Part shown: piece after piece, positions 1 through 5,728 of the stretch
How positions within the stretch are numbered: position 1 is the stretch's first letter
Layout: each line of letters starts with the position of its first letter
Source of the DNA: Desulfobulbaceae bacterium
GTDB lineage: Bacteria > Desulfobacterota > Desulfobulbia > Desulfobulbales > UBA5123
Assembly: GCA_029865195.1 (NCBI GenBank)
Contig: JAOUHH010000011.1
Span: forward strand, 1 to 22,835
Direction: 5' to 3'
Length of the DNA: 22,835 bases
Made by a program: the position numbers and the translations under genes
Notes under the pieces: model-generated
Database searches by the model: none
What the model was told of the DNA's origin: nothing
What the model saw: the letters and a program-made list of their open reading frames with translations, nothing else

Positions 1-216
1 CCGGTGCAATTCCGGCATCTCGCTTGCCGACACCTCGCGGGCGCCGCCCATGGAAAGCGCCAGTTTGTCACTGAACCAGTAGGCGAAAAAATTCATGGCA
101 AGCGCCAACAGCAGGGCCATGACCAGTCCTTGCCGGCCGCCAAGGGCCTGTCCGGCCACCAGGAAGAGGGCGGTGAGGGCCGCCATCAGGAGAAAGGTTT
201 TAGCGAGATTGTTCAT
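1..216 (-). CDS. htpX: HtpX membrane metalloprotease (M48), N-terminal 72 residues only
   Basis: The visible part is the amino end of HtpX, an inner-membrane zinc protease of family M48 that degrades misfolded membrane proteins. It begins MNNLAKTFLLMAALTALFLV, giving a first membrane segment at about residues 5-24. A second hydrophobic stretch follows at about 30-47 (GLVMALLLALAMNFFAYW). Next comes a segment of the type found just before the catalytic domain (SDKLALSMGGAREVSASEMPELHR), in which SMxGAREVS is typical of HtpX. The catalytic HExxH lies outside the window, so activity cannot be judged. The start is ATG with GGAGG about 9 nt upstream. It lies 99 nt downstream of the parvulin gene on the same strand, which suggests an envelope protein quality-control group. 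No convincing separate promoter was seen in that gap. The family call is secure because the start of HtpX is well conserved. Confidence 0.9.
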   Translation of the reverse strand, partial: MNNLAKTFLLMAALTALFLVAGQALGGRQGLVMALLLALAMNFFAYWFSDKLALSMGGAREVSASEMPELHR

Positions 217-315
217 GGTGCTGCGTGCCTCCGGTGACGTTGCAAAGGTGATTTTTCGTTTTCATGATTCGGCTGTCCAATTTGCCACAATACGTTAAGT
301 GTTCTTGCGATGTTG

Positions 316-909
316 TCAAGGGGTGGGCGGAGGTGTTTCCGGGGCAGGGGAGAGGATGTCGTTGAGGACCCGGCGAAAGACGATGCGGCGTGCCGGCCAG
401 GGTATTTGCTGCCAGGGCAGGAGTTGCGGGGCGCCTTTGACGTCGATGCGAAAACAGTGGAAACCCTCTTCGTCTTCAAGGACAGGACTGATGGTTGCCG
501 GCGGCAACGGGGCGAGGGCCACATCGAGCGGGCTGTCGTCAAGATAGCGCCTGCCGGTGATCCCGCCCGATAACCTGGTGCCGCCTTGCGAAGATTGGGC
601 CGCGACAGTGGCAAAGTCCTCGCCGTTGCCCAGACGCTGCCGCGCCGTTTCGATGCGTTCCACCTGTTCCAGGCGCCTTGCCGGCGGGTCGAGGGGGTGG
701 ACAAATCGGAAGATGGTCCGTCCCTCGATCCAGCCCGGCGTCGATTGCGGCTGGTTCTGCACCTTCCGTAGCGCTGTCGGCAACGGGCCGGCAACGGCGG
801 CGGCAAACTCCCGCCAACGATCGGCGAGCAGGCGGTCGACATCGGCTGGCAGCGATTGGCAAGAGGAGCCGCCGTACGCCTTGCCGACGATCGTTTTGAG
901 TCGCAGCAC
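316..909 (-). CDS. parvulin-type (PpiC/rotamase) peptidyl-prolyl isomerase domain protein, apparently lacking a normal start
   Basis: The second half matches the parvulin rotamase fold: an IFRFVHPLD strand, a helix region ending in GNGEDFATVAAQSSQ, a GG..SGGITG turn, then LPPATISPVLEDEEGFHCFRIDV. These domains catalyse prolyl cis-trans isomerisation, often on exported proteins. About 60 residues precede it (KTIVGKAYGG, then a helical ADVDRLLADRWREF); this is shorter than the SurA_N-like region usually found before such domains. No ATG exists for the full domain. The first allowed codon is GTG at 909, without a Shine-Dalgarno at normal spacing. Upstream, the frame stays open through QQAATPGGSRPNIDRE to the TGA that ends the glycosidase gene at 958. 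It may therefore be the C-terminal half of a single gene interrupted by TGA, a gene with an unusual start (ATC at 921 follows GGGAGG), or a decayed gene. The domain call is good; the start is uncertain. Confidence 0.65.
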   Translation of the reverse strand: MLRLKTIVGKAYGGSSCQSLPADVDRLLADRWREFAAAVAGPLPTALRKVQNQPQSTPGWIEGRTIFRFVHPLDPPARRLEQVERIETARQRLGNGEDFATVAAQSSQGGTRLSGGITGRRYLDDSPLDVALAPLPPATISPVLEDEEGFHCFRIDVKGAPQLLPWQQIPWPARRIVFRRVLNDILSPAPETPPPTP

Positions 910-927
910 CTCGCGGTCGATGTTCGG

Positions 928-942
928 CCGGGAACCTCCCGG
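928..942 (-). other. hairpin immediately after the TGA, enclosing a GGGAGG motif
   Basis: Six base pairs (CCGGGA/TCCCGG) close a 3-nt GGT loop, starting 15 nt after the TGA at 958-960. The same bases hold the only Shine-Dalgarno-like motif ahead of the parvulin frame, so folding would hide it. Seen directly; any role in reinitiation, readthrough or regulation is inference. Confidence 0.4.
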
Positions 943-957
943 CGTTGCGGCCTGTTG

Positions 958-2202
958 TCAGAGCAGTCGCGGCCGGGGATGTTTGTGCCCGGAGCGGGAG
1001 CGGATCGCGTCGAGATACGGCAAGGGGCCGGCCGGTTTTTGCAGCAGGTGTCCGAGGCTGAAGAGGGCGATGCCGTCAACCCCGAGATCGCGGGCCGTTT
1101 CGGCCTCGGCACCGATCTCGCTAGGCTCCTTGATATAGGCACCCAGCCCGGCCCAGACCTGGGTCTTCGAGCCGGGTGCCAGGGCGAGCGTCACGTCGCG
1201 CAGCTGGCTGCCCACCCGCTCCTCCGGGCCGAAATAGGCCATGGGGTAAACCGCGTCGATGAGTCCTTGTCCGATCCAGGTCGGCCAGTCCTGGCCGTGG
1301 TTGAGAAAGGCCCTGCCGGGGTCGCTGAGCACCGCCGCCGACAACGGCAGGTCGCGGCCGGTGGCCTCTAGTTCGTGCCGGACCTGGCTTACGAGCGCGG
1401 TGACCGCCTCGGCCCGTTGTTCGGCCCAGAGCAGGGCGGCGGTGGCAAGGATCCGGTCGCCCGGCGGCATCTCACCGGCAAGCCAGGCGCGCAGATCTGG
1501 GGCAAGGAGATGTTCGGGCAGAAGGCGCGGGTCGAGACCCCACCGGGCGCGGAATCGTTCAGCGATGGGTGAGGTTTGGCCGTAGCGCAGCCCGGGGTAA
1601 CGGACGAAATCCAGGTGGATGCCGGCTACCGGGTAGCGGTCGACAAGCTCGGCGACCACCCTGGTGAACAGATCCCGGTAGGCGGTTGAGGCAGGGTCAG
1701 CATAGATGCCCTCGATCCAGCCCAGCGCCCGTTCCGTGGCATCGTAATCCGCCACCGAACGGCCGTTGTTGTCGTGCAGCAGCGTCTCGGGGTCGCCGTT
1801 GGCCGGATGGAGGGTCGAGGCCGAAGGTGATTCGTCGCCCCACAGGTAATAGACGTTGAGCCAGGCATGGATGGGCAGCGGTTTGCAGGCGGCGATGGTG
1901 GCGGCCAGAGGATCGAAGCCGGGCGCTATCGTCGCGGGCGGTTCGGGGCTCGGCGCCAGGCGGCTTTGGTAGAAGGCATCGCCCCGCCCCCGCACCTGCA
2001 CCAGCAGGTGATCGAGATGCAGTTCTTTGGCGGTGACGCAGATTGTGTCCACCTCGGTCCGGTTTTCGAGGTCGTAGCGGATCACCCAGGCCGTGGTGGC
2101 GAGGGGCTGCGCGCAACCGGTCAGCAGCAGGGTTGCGAGCATCGCCAACAGGCGCGGCAGGGTGAAATGGCAAGGTCGCTCGGGCATGGTCTCAGGTGTC
2201 AT
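958..2202 (-). CDS. lipoprotein with family-10-like glycosyl hydrolase (GHL10/DUF187-type) domain
   Basis: The protein begins with a lipoprotein signal: a short charged start, the hydrophobic run LLAMLATLLL, and lipobox LLTGC with the lipidated cysteine at residue 30. It is therefore predicted to be exported and anchored in a membrane. The mature part looks like a TIM barrel of the putative glycosyl hydrolase-like 10 group: a WVIRYDLENR strand, HLDHLLVQVRGRGDAFY, a PIHAWLNVYYLW strand, GIHLDFVRYPG (acidic residue at a strand end) and DAVYPMAYFGPEE near the end. The true substrate is unknown; relatives are linked to cell-wall or polysaccharide processing. Two ATGs are possible (2202 or 2187); neither has a strong ribosome binding site, and both keep the signal peptide. 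The frame stays open after the TGA at 958-960 and runs into the parvulin domain. About 414 residues. Confidence 0.78.
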   Translation of the reverse strand: MTPETMPERPCHFTLPRLLAMLATLLLTGCAQPLATTAWVIRYDLENRTEVDTICVTAKELHLDHLLVQVRGRGDAFYQSRLAPSPEPPATIAPGFDPLAATIAACKPLPIHAWLNVYYLWGDESPSASTLHPANGDPETLLHDNNGRSVADYDATERALGWIEGIYADPASTAYRDLFTRVVAELVDRYPVAGIHLDFVRYPGLRYGQTSPIAERFRARWGLDPRLLPEHLLAPDLRAWLAGEMPPGDRILATAALLWAEQRAEAVTALVSQVRHELEATGRDLPLSAAVLSDPGRAFLNHGQDWPTWIGQGLIDAVYPMAYFGPEERVGSQLRDVTLALAPGSKTQVWAGLGAYIKEPSEIGAEAETARDLGVDGIALFSLGHLLQKPAGPLPYLDAIRSRSGHKHPRPRLL

Positions 2203-2219
2203 GATGGCCGGGGCCGGGG

Positions 2220-2248
2220 TTGACCGGCTTTGGCGCGGATGGTATAGT
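2220..2248 (+). promoter_or_regulatory. sigma-70 promoter for the YkgJ-family gene
   Basis: TTGACC (2220-2225) and TATAGT (2243-2248) are separated by exactly 17 nt. The expected transcript start is near 2255, leaving a leader of about 64 nt before the ATG at 2319. Confidence 0.65.
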
Positions 2249-2289
2249 CGACCGATTTGCACACGGCCGGGTTCTCCCTGTCGATTTTT

Positions 2290-2298
2290 ATCATAACA
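2290..2298 (-). promoter_or_regulatory. possible extended -10 promoter for the glycosidase lipoprotein gene
   Basis: On the minus strand TGT-TATGAT forms an extended -10 element, but there is no good -35. The predicted start near 2283 would give an 80-95 nt leader. It lies inside the leader of the divergent YkgJ gene, so the two promoters face outward and their transcripts overlap. Confidence 0.33.
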
Positions 2299-2318
2299 GA
2301 GCGTGGGTAATTTTTGTG

Positions 2319-3098
2319 ATGACGAAGGCCACGGACCAGGAAAAAAGATTCCCTGACGGCATGGAGCCACTGGGCGGCGCAACCTTCCGCTTTGCTTGCC
2401 ACTCCGGCCTGGATTGTTATACCCAGTGCTGCCGGCGGCAGAATATCTTCCTCTATCCGTACGATATCATCCGGCTCAAAGAGCGGCTCGGCATCAGCTC
2501 CGAGGATTTCCTGAACAGGCACACCGGGGCGGTGAAAGGGCCCAATCCCCTTTTCCCGTCGATTATGTTGCAGATGGCCGCCAACGAGGAGCAGACCTGC
2601 CCCTTTCTCGGCGACAACGGCTGCACCGTCTACGAGGACCGGCCGTCGGCCTGTCGCACCTACCCGCTGGAACGGGCCGTGGACCGGAATCCGGCCAAGG
2701 GGCAGCCGCGCGAGTATTATTTCCTCACCAATCATCCTTACTGCCATGGGCATGGCGAAGCAAAGGAGTGGACGGTCAAGGAGTGGCTGCGCGATCAGCA
2801 ACTGTTGCAGTACAATATGATGGACGAACTCTGGGCAGAGATGGACACCATCTTCAGGACCAACCCCTGGCATGGCGAGGGAGCGGCCGGGCCGCGGCAG
2901 CAGGTGGCCTTCATGGTCTGCTACAACATCGACCGTTTCCGCCAGTATGTGGCCGACTTCAAGCTCCTCGACGAGTTCCGGATTGACAAGCAGCGCCGCC
3001 GCGCCATCGAGAGTGACGACGAGTCGCTGCTCCGTTTCGGCTACGACTGGCTGAAGCTTATCCTCGCCAATATCCCCACCCTGAAAGCGCGTCGTTAA
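2319..3098 (+). CDS. YkgJ family cysteine-cluster protein (putative zinc or iron chelating)
   Basis: This 259-residue protein has the YkgJ/UPF0153 cysteine pattern: C27, C33, C37 and C38 in the first group (FACHSGLDCYTQCC), and C94, C102 and C112 in the second (TCPFLGDNGCTVYEDRPSAC followed by RTYPL). Families with this pattern are predicted to bind zinc or an iron-sulphur cluster; the biochemical role is not established. A histidine/cysteine segment (HPYCHGHG) follows, and then a helical C-terminal region. The ATG at 2319 was chosen because the upstream in-frame residues read like untranslated leader and the promoter at 2220-2248 would start transcription inside them; the ribosome binding site is weak. 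It is the only plus-strand gene in the window, divergent from the lipoprotein gene and convergent with tatA, and it ends 28 nt before a strong terminator. Confidence 0.85.
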   Translation: MTKATDQEKRFPDGMEPLGGATFRFACHSGLDCYTQCCRRQNIFLYPYDIIRLKERLGISSEDFLNRHTGAVKGPNPLFPSIMLQMAANEEQTCPFLGDNGCTVYEDRPSACRTYPLERAVDRNPAKGQPREYYFLTNHPYCHGHGEAKEWTVKEWLRDQQLLQYNMMDELWAEMDTIFRTNPWHGEGAAGPRQQVAFMVCYNIDRFRQYVADFKLLDEFRIDKQRRRAIESDDESLLRFGYDWLKLILANIPTLKARR

Positions 3099-3125
3099 AC
3101 CCGCAAGTCGGGTTCTGCATCCGCT

Positions 3126-3181
3126 GCAAACGCAAAAAAGCCGCTAACCGTTGCTGCCGGTTGCGGCTTTTTTGCGTTTGC
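3126..3181. terminator. strong bidirectional intrinsic terminator
   Basis: A 24-bp stem with one bulged base (arms 3126-3150 and 3158-3181) closes a 7-nt loop. The stem contains an A6 run on one arm and a T6 run on the other around a GC-rich GCCGC/GCGGC core, so it can terminate transcripts from both directions. It sits between the convergent YkgJ and tatA genes. Confidence 0.92.
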
Positions 3182-3197
3182 TGTCGTCGTGGCAGGC

Positions 3198-3458
3198 TTA
3201 TTTGCTGAAAACCTTGCCCAGATTCTTGACCTCGTCGACCTTGCCCTTGATGGCGGCAACTTCCTTGACACCGGGGACATCGTCGAGGATGCCCTTGCTG
3301 GCGCTCTCTTTTACGCCTTCTGCATCCTTGATGCCCTTCTTGAAGGAAGATATTGCCTTGCCGAGCCCTTCTCCTACCTCGGGCAGCTTCTTGCCGCCGA
3401 AAACCAGAAAGGCGATACCCAGGATAACGATCAACTCAGGGGTTCCCAGACCGAACAT
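3198..3458 (-). CDS. tatA: TatA/E family twin-arginine translocase subunit, longer paralogue (86 aa)
   Basis: TatA forms the pore-like assembly of the twin-arginine pathway, which exports folded proteins across the inner membrane. The protein opens MFGLGTPELIVILGIAFLVF, a short membrane helix beginning with the polar residue typical of TatA. It continues with the hinge FGGKKLPEVGEGLGK and an amphipathic helix (AISSFKKGIKDAEG). The charged tail to residue 86 is free of cysteine. AGGAG precedes the ATG at suitable spacing. It follows a 65-residue paralogue by 38 nt and was probably transcribed with it, ending at the bidirectional terminator. tatC is not in the window, and the sequence cannot separate TatA from TatE or TatB by function, although the FGxxKLP hinge favours TatA/E. 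Confidence 0.9.
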   Translation of the reverse strand: MFGLGTPELIVILGIAFLVFGGKKLPEVGEGLGKAISSFKKGIKDAEGVKESASKGILDDVPGVKEVAAIKGKVDEVKNLGKVFSK

Positions 3459-3496
3459 GTTATTTCTCCTGCAGGCAAAAGGGGATGGGTTGTTGC

Positions 3497-3694
3497 TTAC
3501 GCGTCTTTGGACTCGCCGTCTTTCTTGTCGTCTTCGATCTTTTTGGCTTCTTCAGCCGCTTCGCGGGTGGCTTTCTTGAAGTTGGTGATCCCCTTGCCAA
3601 TACCGGCTCCGATCTCCGGCAGCTTGCCGGCACCGAAAATAATAACGATGATCACCAGAATGACTATGAGTTCTGGCATGCCGAGTCCAAACAT
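3497..3694 (-). CDS. TatA/E family twin-arginine translocase subunit, short paralogue (65 aa)
   Basis: This is a second, shorter TatA-type protein: MFGLGMPELIVILVIIVIIF as the membrane helix, the hinge FGAGKLPEIGAGIGKGI, then an amphipathic helix (NFKKATREAAEEAKK) and a short acidic/lysine tail. AGGAA sits just upstream of the ATG. Only 38 nt separate it from the longer paralogue, and the two share their first residues and hinge, which points to tandem duplication and later divergence. It is the first gene after the predicted promoter at 3773-3800. The two probably mix in the same translocase or serve different substrates; the sequence does not decide. Confidence 0.9.
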   Translation of the reverse strand: MFGLGMPELIVILVIIVIIFGAGKLPEIGAGIGKGITNFKKATREAAEEAKKIEDDKKDGESKDA

Positions 3695-3758
3695 AATTTC
3701 CTCGTTTGCTGGTGTGGATGACCGCCGGCGGTGAACCGGCAGGCCGCTTGAAAAGTGA

Positions 3759-3791
3759 ATATAACCGTAATGACTTTACCGTATATAACCG
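3759..3791. repeat. pair of 9-bp direct repeats in the tat promoter region
   Basis: ATATAACCG occurs at 3759-3767 and again at 3783-3791, 24 bp apart. One copy lies in the -35/-10 spacer of the predicted tat promoter and the other just downstream of the -10. This arrangement would suit an operator, but with only two short AT-rich copies it may be chance. Confidence 0.4.
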
Positions 3792-3800
3792 GATGCGCAA
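3773..3800 (-). promoter_or_regulatory. possible promoter for the tatA pair
   Basis: On the minus strand TTGCGC (3795-3800) and TAAAGT (3773-3778) are spaced 16 nt apart. The leader of about 75 nt contains a perfect 12-bp palindrome, ACCGCCGGCGGT (3721-3732). The elements are only moderately close to consensus. Confidence 0.45.
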
Positions 3801-3838
3801 CTGATATTTTGTCGCACCGGTGTCGCGGTTTGTTCAGG

Positions 3839-5656
3839 TCAGGGCGGTGTGCTGCCTTGCAGCGGCAAGCGGATGATTACCGTGGTGCGGTCGTTTTTCA
3901 CCCGGATGTCGAGAGCGCCGTGATTGGCGGTGATGAAGCGGTGAATGATGCTGAAGCCGCGGCCCTTTACCTCGCCGCGCTTGATCTTGTCCACCATGGC
4001 CGGCTCCATGGCGCCGCTGTTTTGCAGCTCAAGGCGAGCCATCTTCTTCTCGCGGCGGCAGCGCAGGGCGAGGACGCCTCCACGGGCCGGGATCGCCTTG
4101 GTGGCGTTGTTGAGCAGGTTGTCGATCACCCTGATCAGGCCGGGCAGGGGGCAGCGGACCAGCAGCCCCTCTTCCACGGCAAGGGGTTGTGATTTGATGC
4201 CGGTGCGGCCGGATTCCTGGATGACCGCCTCGTTCAAGTGATAGCGGGCGACGGCGGTCTTGCCGAGATCGACCAGGGTGTCGTGGCCCTCGCCGGTGAT
4301 GGTCTGGGCCACATCCTGCAACCGTTCCCCCTCGTCGGCAACGACGTCTAGAAGGGTGCGCAGCTTGTCGCGAACCGCGTTGAGATCCTTGGTGTCCAGC
4401 AGTTTCCTGGCCCTGGCGGCCAGTCCCGCCACCGCCACCGCCGGGTTCTTGAAGTCGTGCAGCATGTCGCCCAGAAACTCAAGCCGTGATGCCTTCATCA
4501 CCTCCTTGCCGAAAAAGACCAGCAGTTCGATCTCCTCGTCGCTGAACGACTGCTTGCGGTCCGAGCCGAAGAAGGTCAGCAGGTGGCGCACGGTGCCGTT
4601 GATCTTGAGCGGCACGAAGAGGATCGAATTGATCCGGTGCTTTCTGACGAACTTATGCAGGCCGGGGCTTGCCAGCTTGCTCGCCAGCGGTTCCTTGATC
4701 AACAGGTAGGAGCGGTCGATGCGTTCATGGGGGTAGTCGCCGTACACCCCGCCCTGAACGGTGGTTTTGAAGTAGGGGTGATGGTCCAGGGTAAAGGTGT
4801 AGCCGGGCTCGTGGTAGGTGATGTCGGCCGGATGGGACGCCTCCAAGTGGATGTGCTGCTGATCGTTGGAGAGGGTGAACAGCGAACAGTTGCGTACCTC
4901 AAGGAATTCGCCAAGCTCCGGGATCAGGAGCATAAAGAGATCCTTCAGCTTGATCCCCTCGCGGTTGCTCAGTTTAACGAAGATCTTGTCGCTGATGGTT
5001 TCCTTGCGGCGGTTGAGCCGGTGCAGATCGAGGATCTTTTTTTTGGCCAGCACGAAGCTTACCCGTCGGGACAGCAGCTCGGCGTGGATAATCTCCAGGT
5101 CCCGGAAGAGGCGGTTGTCCTCCCGGTAGTAGATCTGGATGGAGCCGAGGAGATCCCAGGCGTCTTCGTCGACAAACTGCGGGATGCGCAAGGGAACCGC
5201 CAGCAGGGAGTGCAGCCCCTTCTTCTTGACGATCTCCTTGCTCCGGTAATGCGGGTTCTGGAGGATGCTCGGCACCGGGATGCTGCGGTTGCTGCGGACC
5301 ACGTCCCCGGCGATGGAATCCTTGAAGGGGATGGTGGAGCGGCGGTGGTAGTTGTCGAGGTTGCAGGTGGCGGACGAAAGCATCCGGTGGGTGTCGGGGT
5401 CGAAGAGGCGGATGGAGGCGGCCTGGGCGTTGAGGTTCTTGACCAGCAGTCGGGCGGCGAGTTTCAGGATCTCCTGACGCGGCAGGCGGGGATCGATACC
5501 CATGATCTCTTCGGACTCATGGATCACGCAGGTGAGAAAGGTAGTGAGGTAGTCCGCCTCGATGACCGAGGCGAGTTGCTCCAGCTCGCCGGCGCTCAGC
5601 GGCAGCTTGCTGGTGTAAGGATGATGAGCGAGGAATTCCGCAAGCTTCTCTTCCAT
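3839..5656 (-). CDS. tandem-GAF sensor histidine kinase (soluble, orphan)
   Basis: This 605-residue protein has no signal peptide or membrane segment, so it is probably a cytoplasmic sensor. After a helical start (1-55) come two GAF-like domains, about 60-205 (ASIRLFDPDTHRML, then HSLLAVPLRI) and 235-390 (NSILFVPLKING). These folds commonly bind small ligands such as cyclic nucleotides or tetrapyrroles. The phosphoacceptor region contains H400 in GDMLHDFKNPAVAVAGLAAR. The ATPase domain keeps the N box (DNLLNNATKA, 512-521) and a G2-like GRGFSIIHRF (565-574). Its G1 box reads NSGAM instead of DxGxG, and the F box is very short. It has no receiver. It has its own promoter, overlapping the end of mtaD, and lies 68 nt behind that gene. 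GAGG is about 11 nt before the ATG. The ligand and the partner regulator are unknown. Confidence 0.82.
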   Translation of the reverse strand: MEEKLAEFLAHHPYTSKLPLSAGELEQLASVIEADYLTTFLTCVIHESEEIMGIDPRLPRQEILKLAARLLVKNLNAQAASIRLFDPDTHRMLSSATCNLDNYHRRSTIPFKDSIAGDVVRSNRSIPVPSILQNPHYRSKEIVKKKGLHSLLAVPLRIPQFVDEDAWDLLGSIQIYYREDNRLFRDLEIIHAELLSRRVSFVLAKKKILDLHRLNRRKETISDKIFVKLSNREGIKLKDLFMLLIPELGEFLEVRNCSLFTLSNDQQHIHLEASHPADITYHEPGYTFTLDHHPYFKTTVQGGVYGDYPHERIDRSYLLIKEPLASKLASPGLHKFVRKHRINSILFVPLKINGTVRHLLTFFGSDRKQSFSDEEIELLVFFGKEVMKASRLEFLGDMLHDFKNPAVAVAGLAARARKLLDTKDLNAVRDKLRTLLDVVADEGERLQDVAQTITGEGHDTLVDLGKTAVARYHLNEAVIQESGRTGIKSQPLAVEEGLLVRCPLPGLIRVIDNLLNNATKAIPARGGVLALRCRREKKMARLELQNSGAMEPAMVDKIKRGEVKGRGFSIIHRFITANHGALDIRVKNDRTTVIIRLPLQGSTPP

Positions 5657-5699
5657 AAGCGAATCAGCCTCTTTGTGTGAGAAACTTCAATTCGCTTTC

Positions 5700-5728
5700 A
5701 CTATACCCCGGAAACGGCCATTTGTCAT
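5700..5728 (-). promoter_or_regulatory. sigma-70 promoter for the GAF histidine kinase, overlapping the mtaD stop codon
   Basis: On the minus strand ATGACA (5723-5728) and TATAGT (5700-5705) have a 17-nt spacer. The TGA inside ATGACA is the mtaD stop codon. Expected transcript start near 5693. Confidence 0.6.

Noticed and set aside
213..1142. 309-codon minus-strand open frame across the parvulin region
   Set aside because: Arg/Ser/Pro-rich out-of-frame translation overlapping both the glycosidase and parvulin frames, without domain features.
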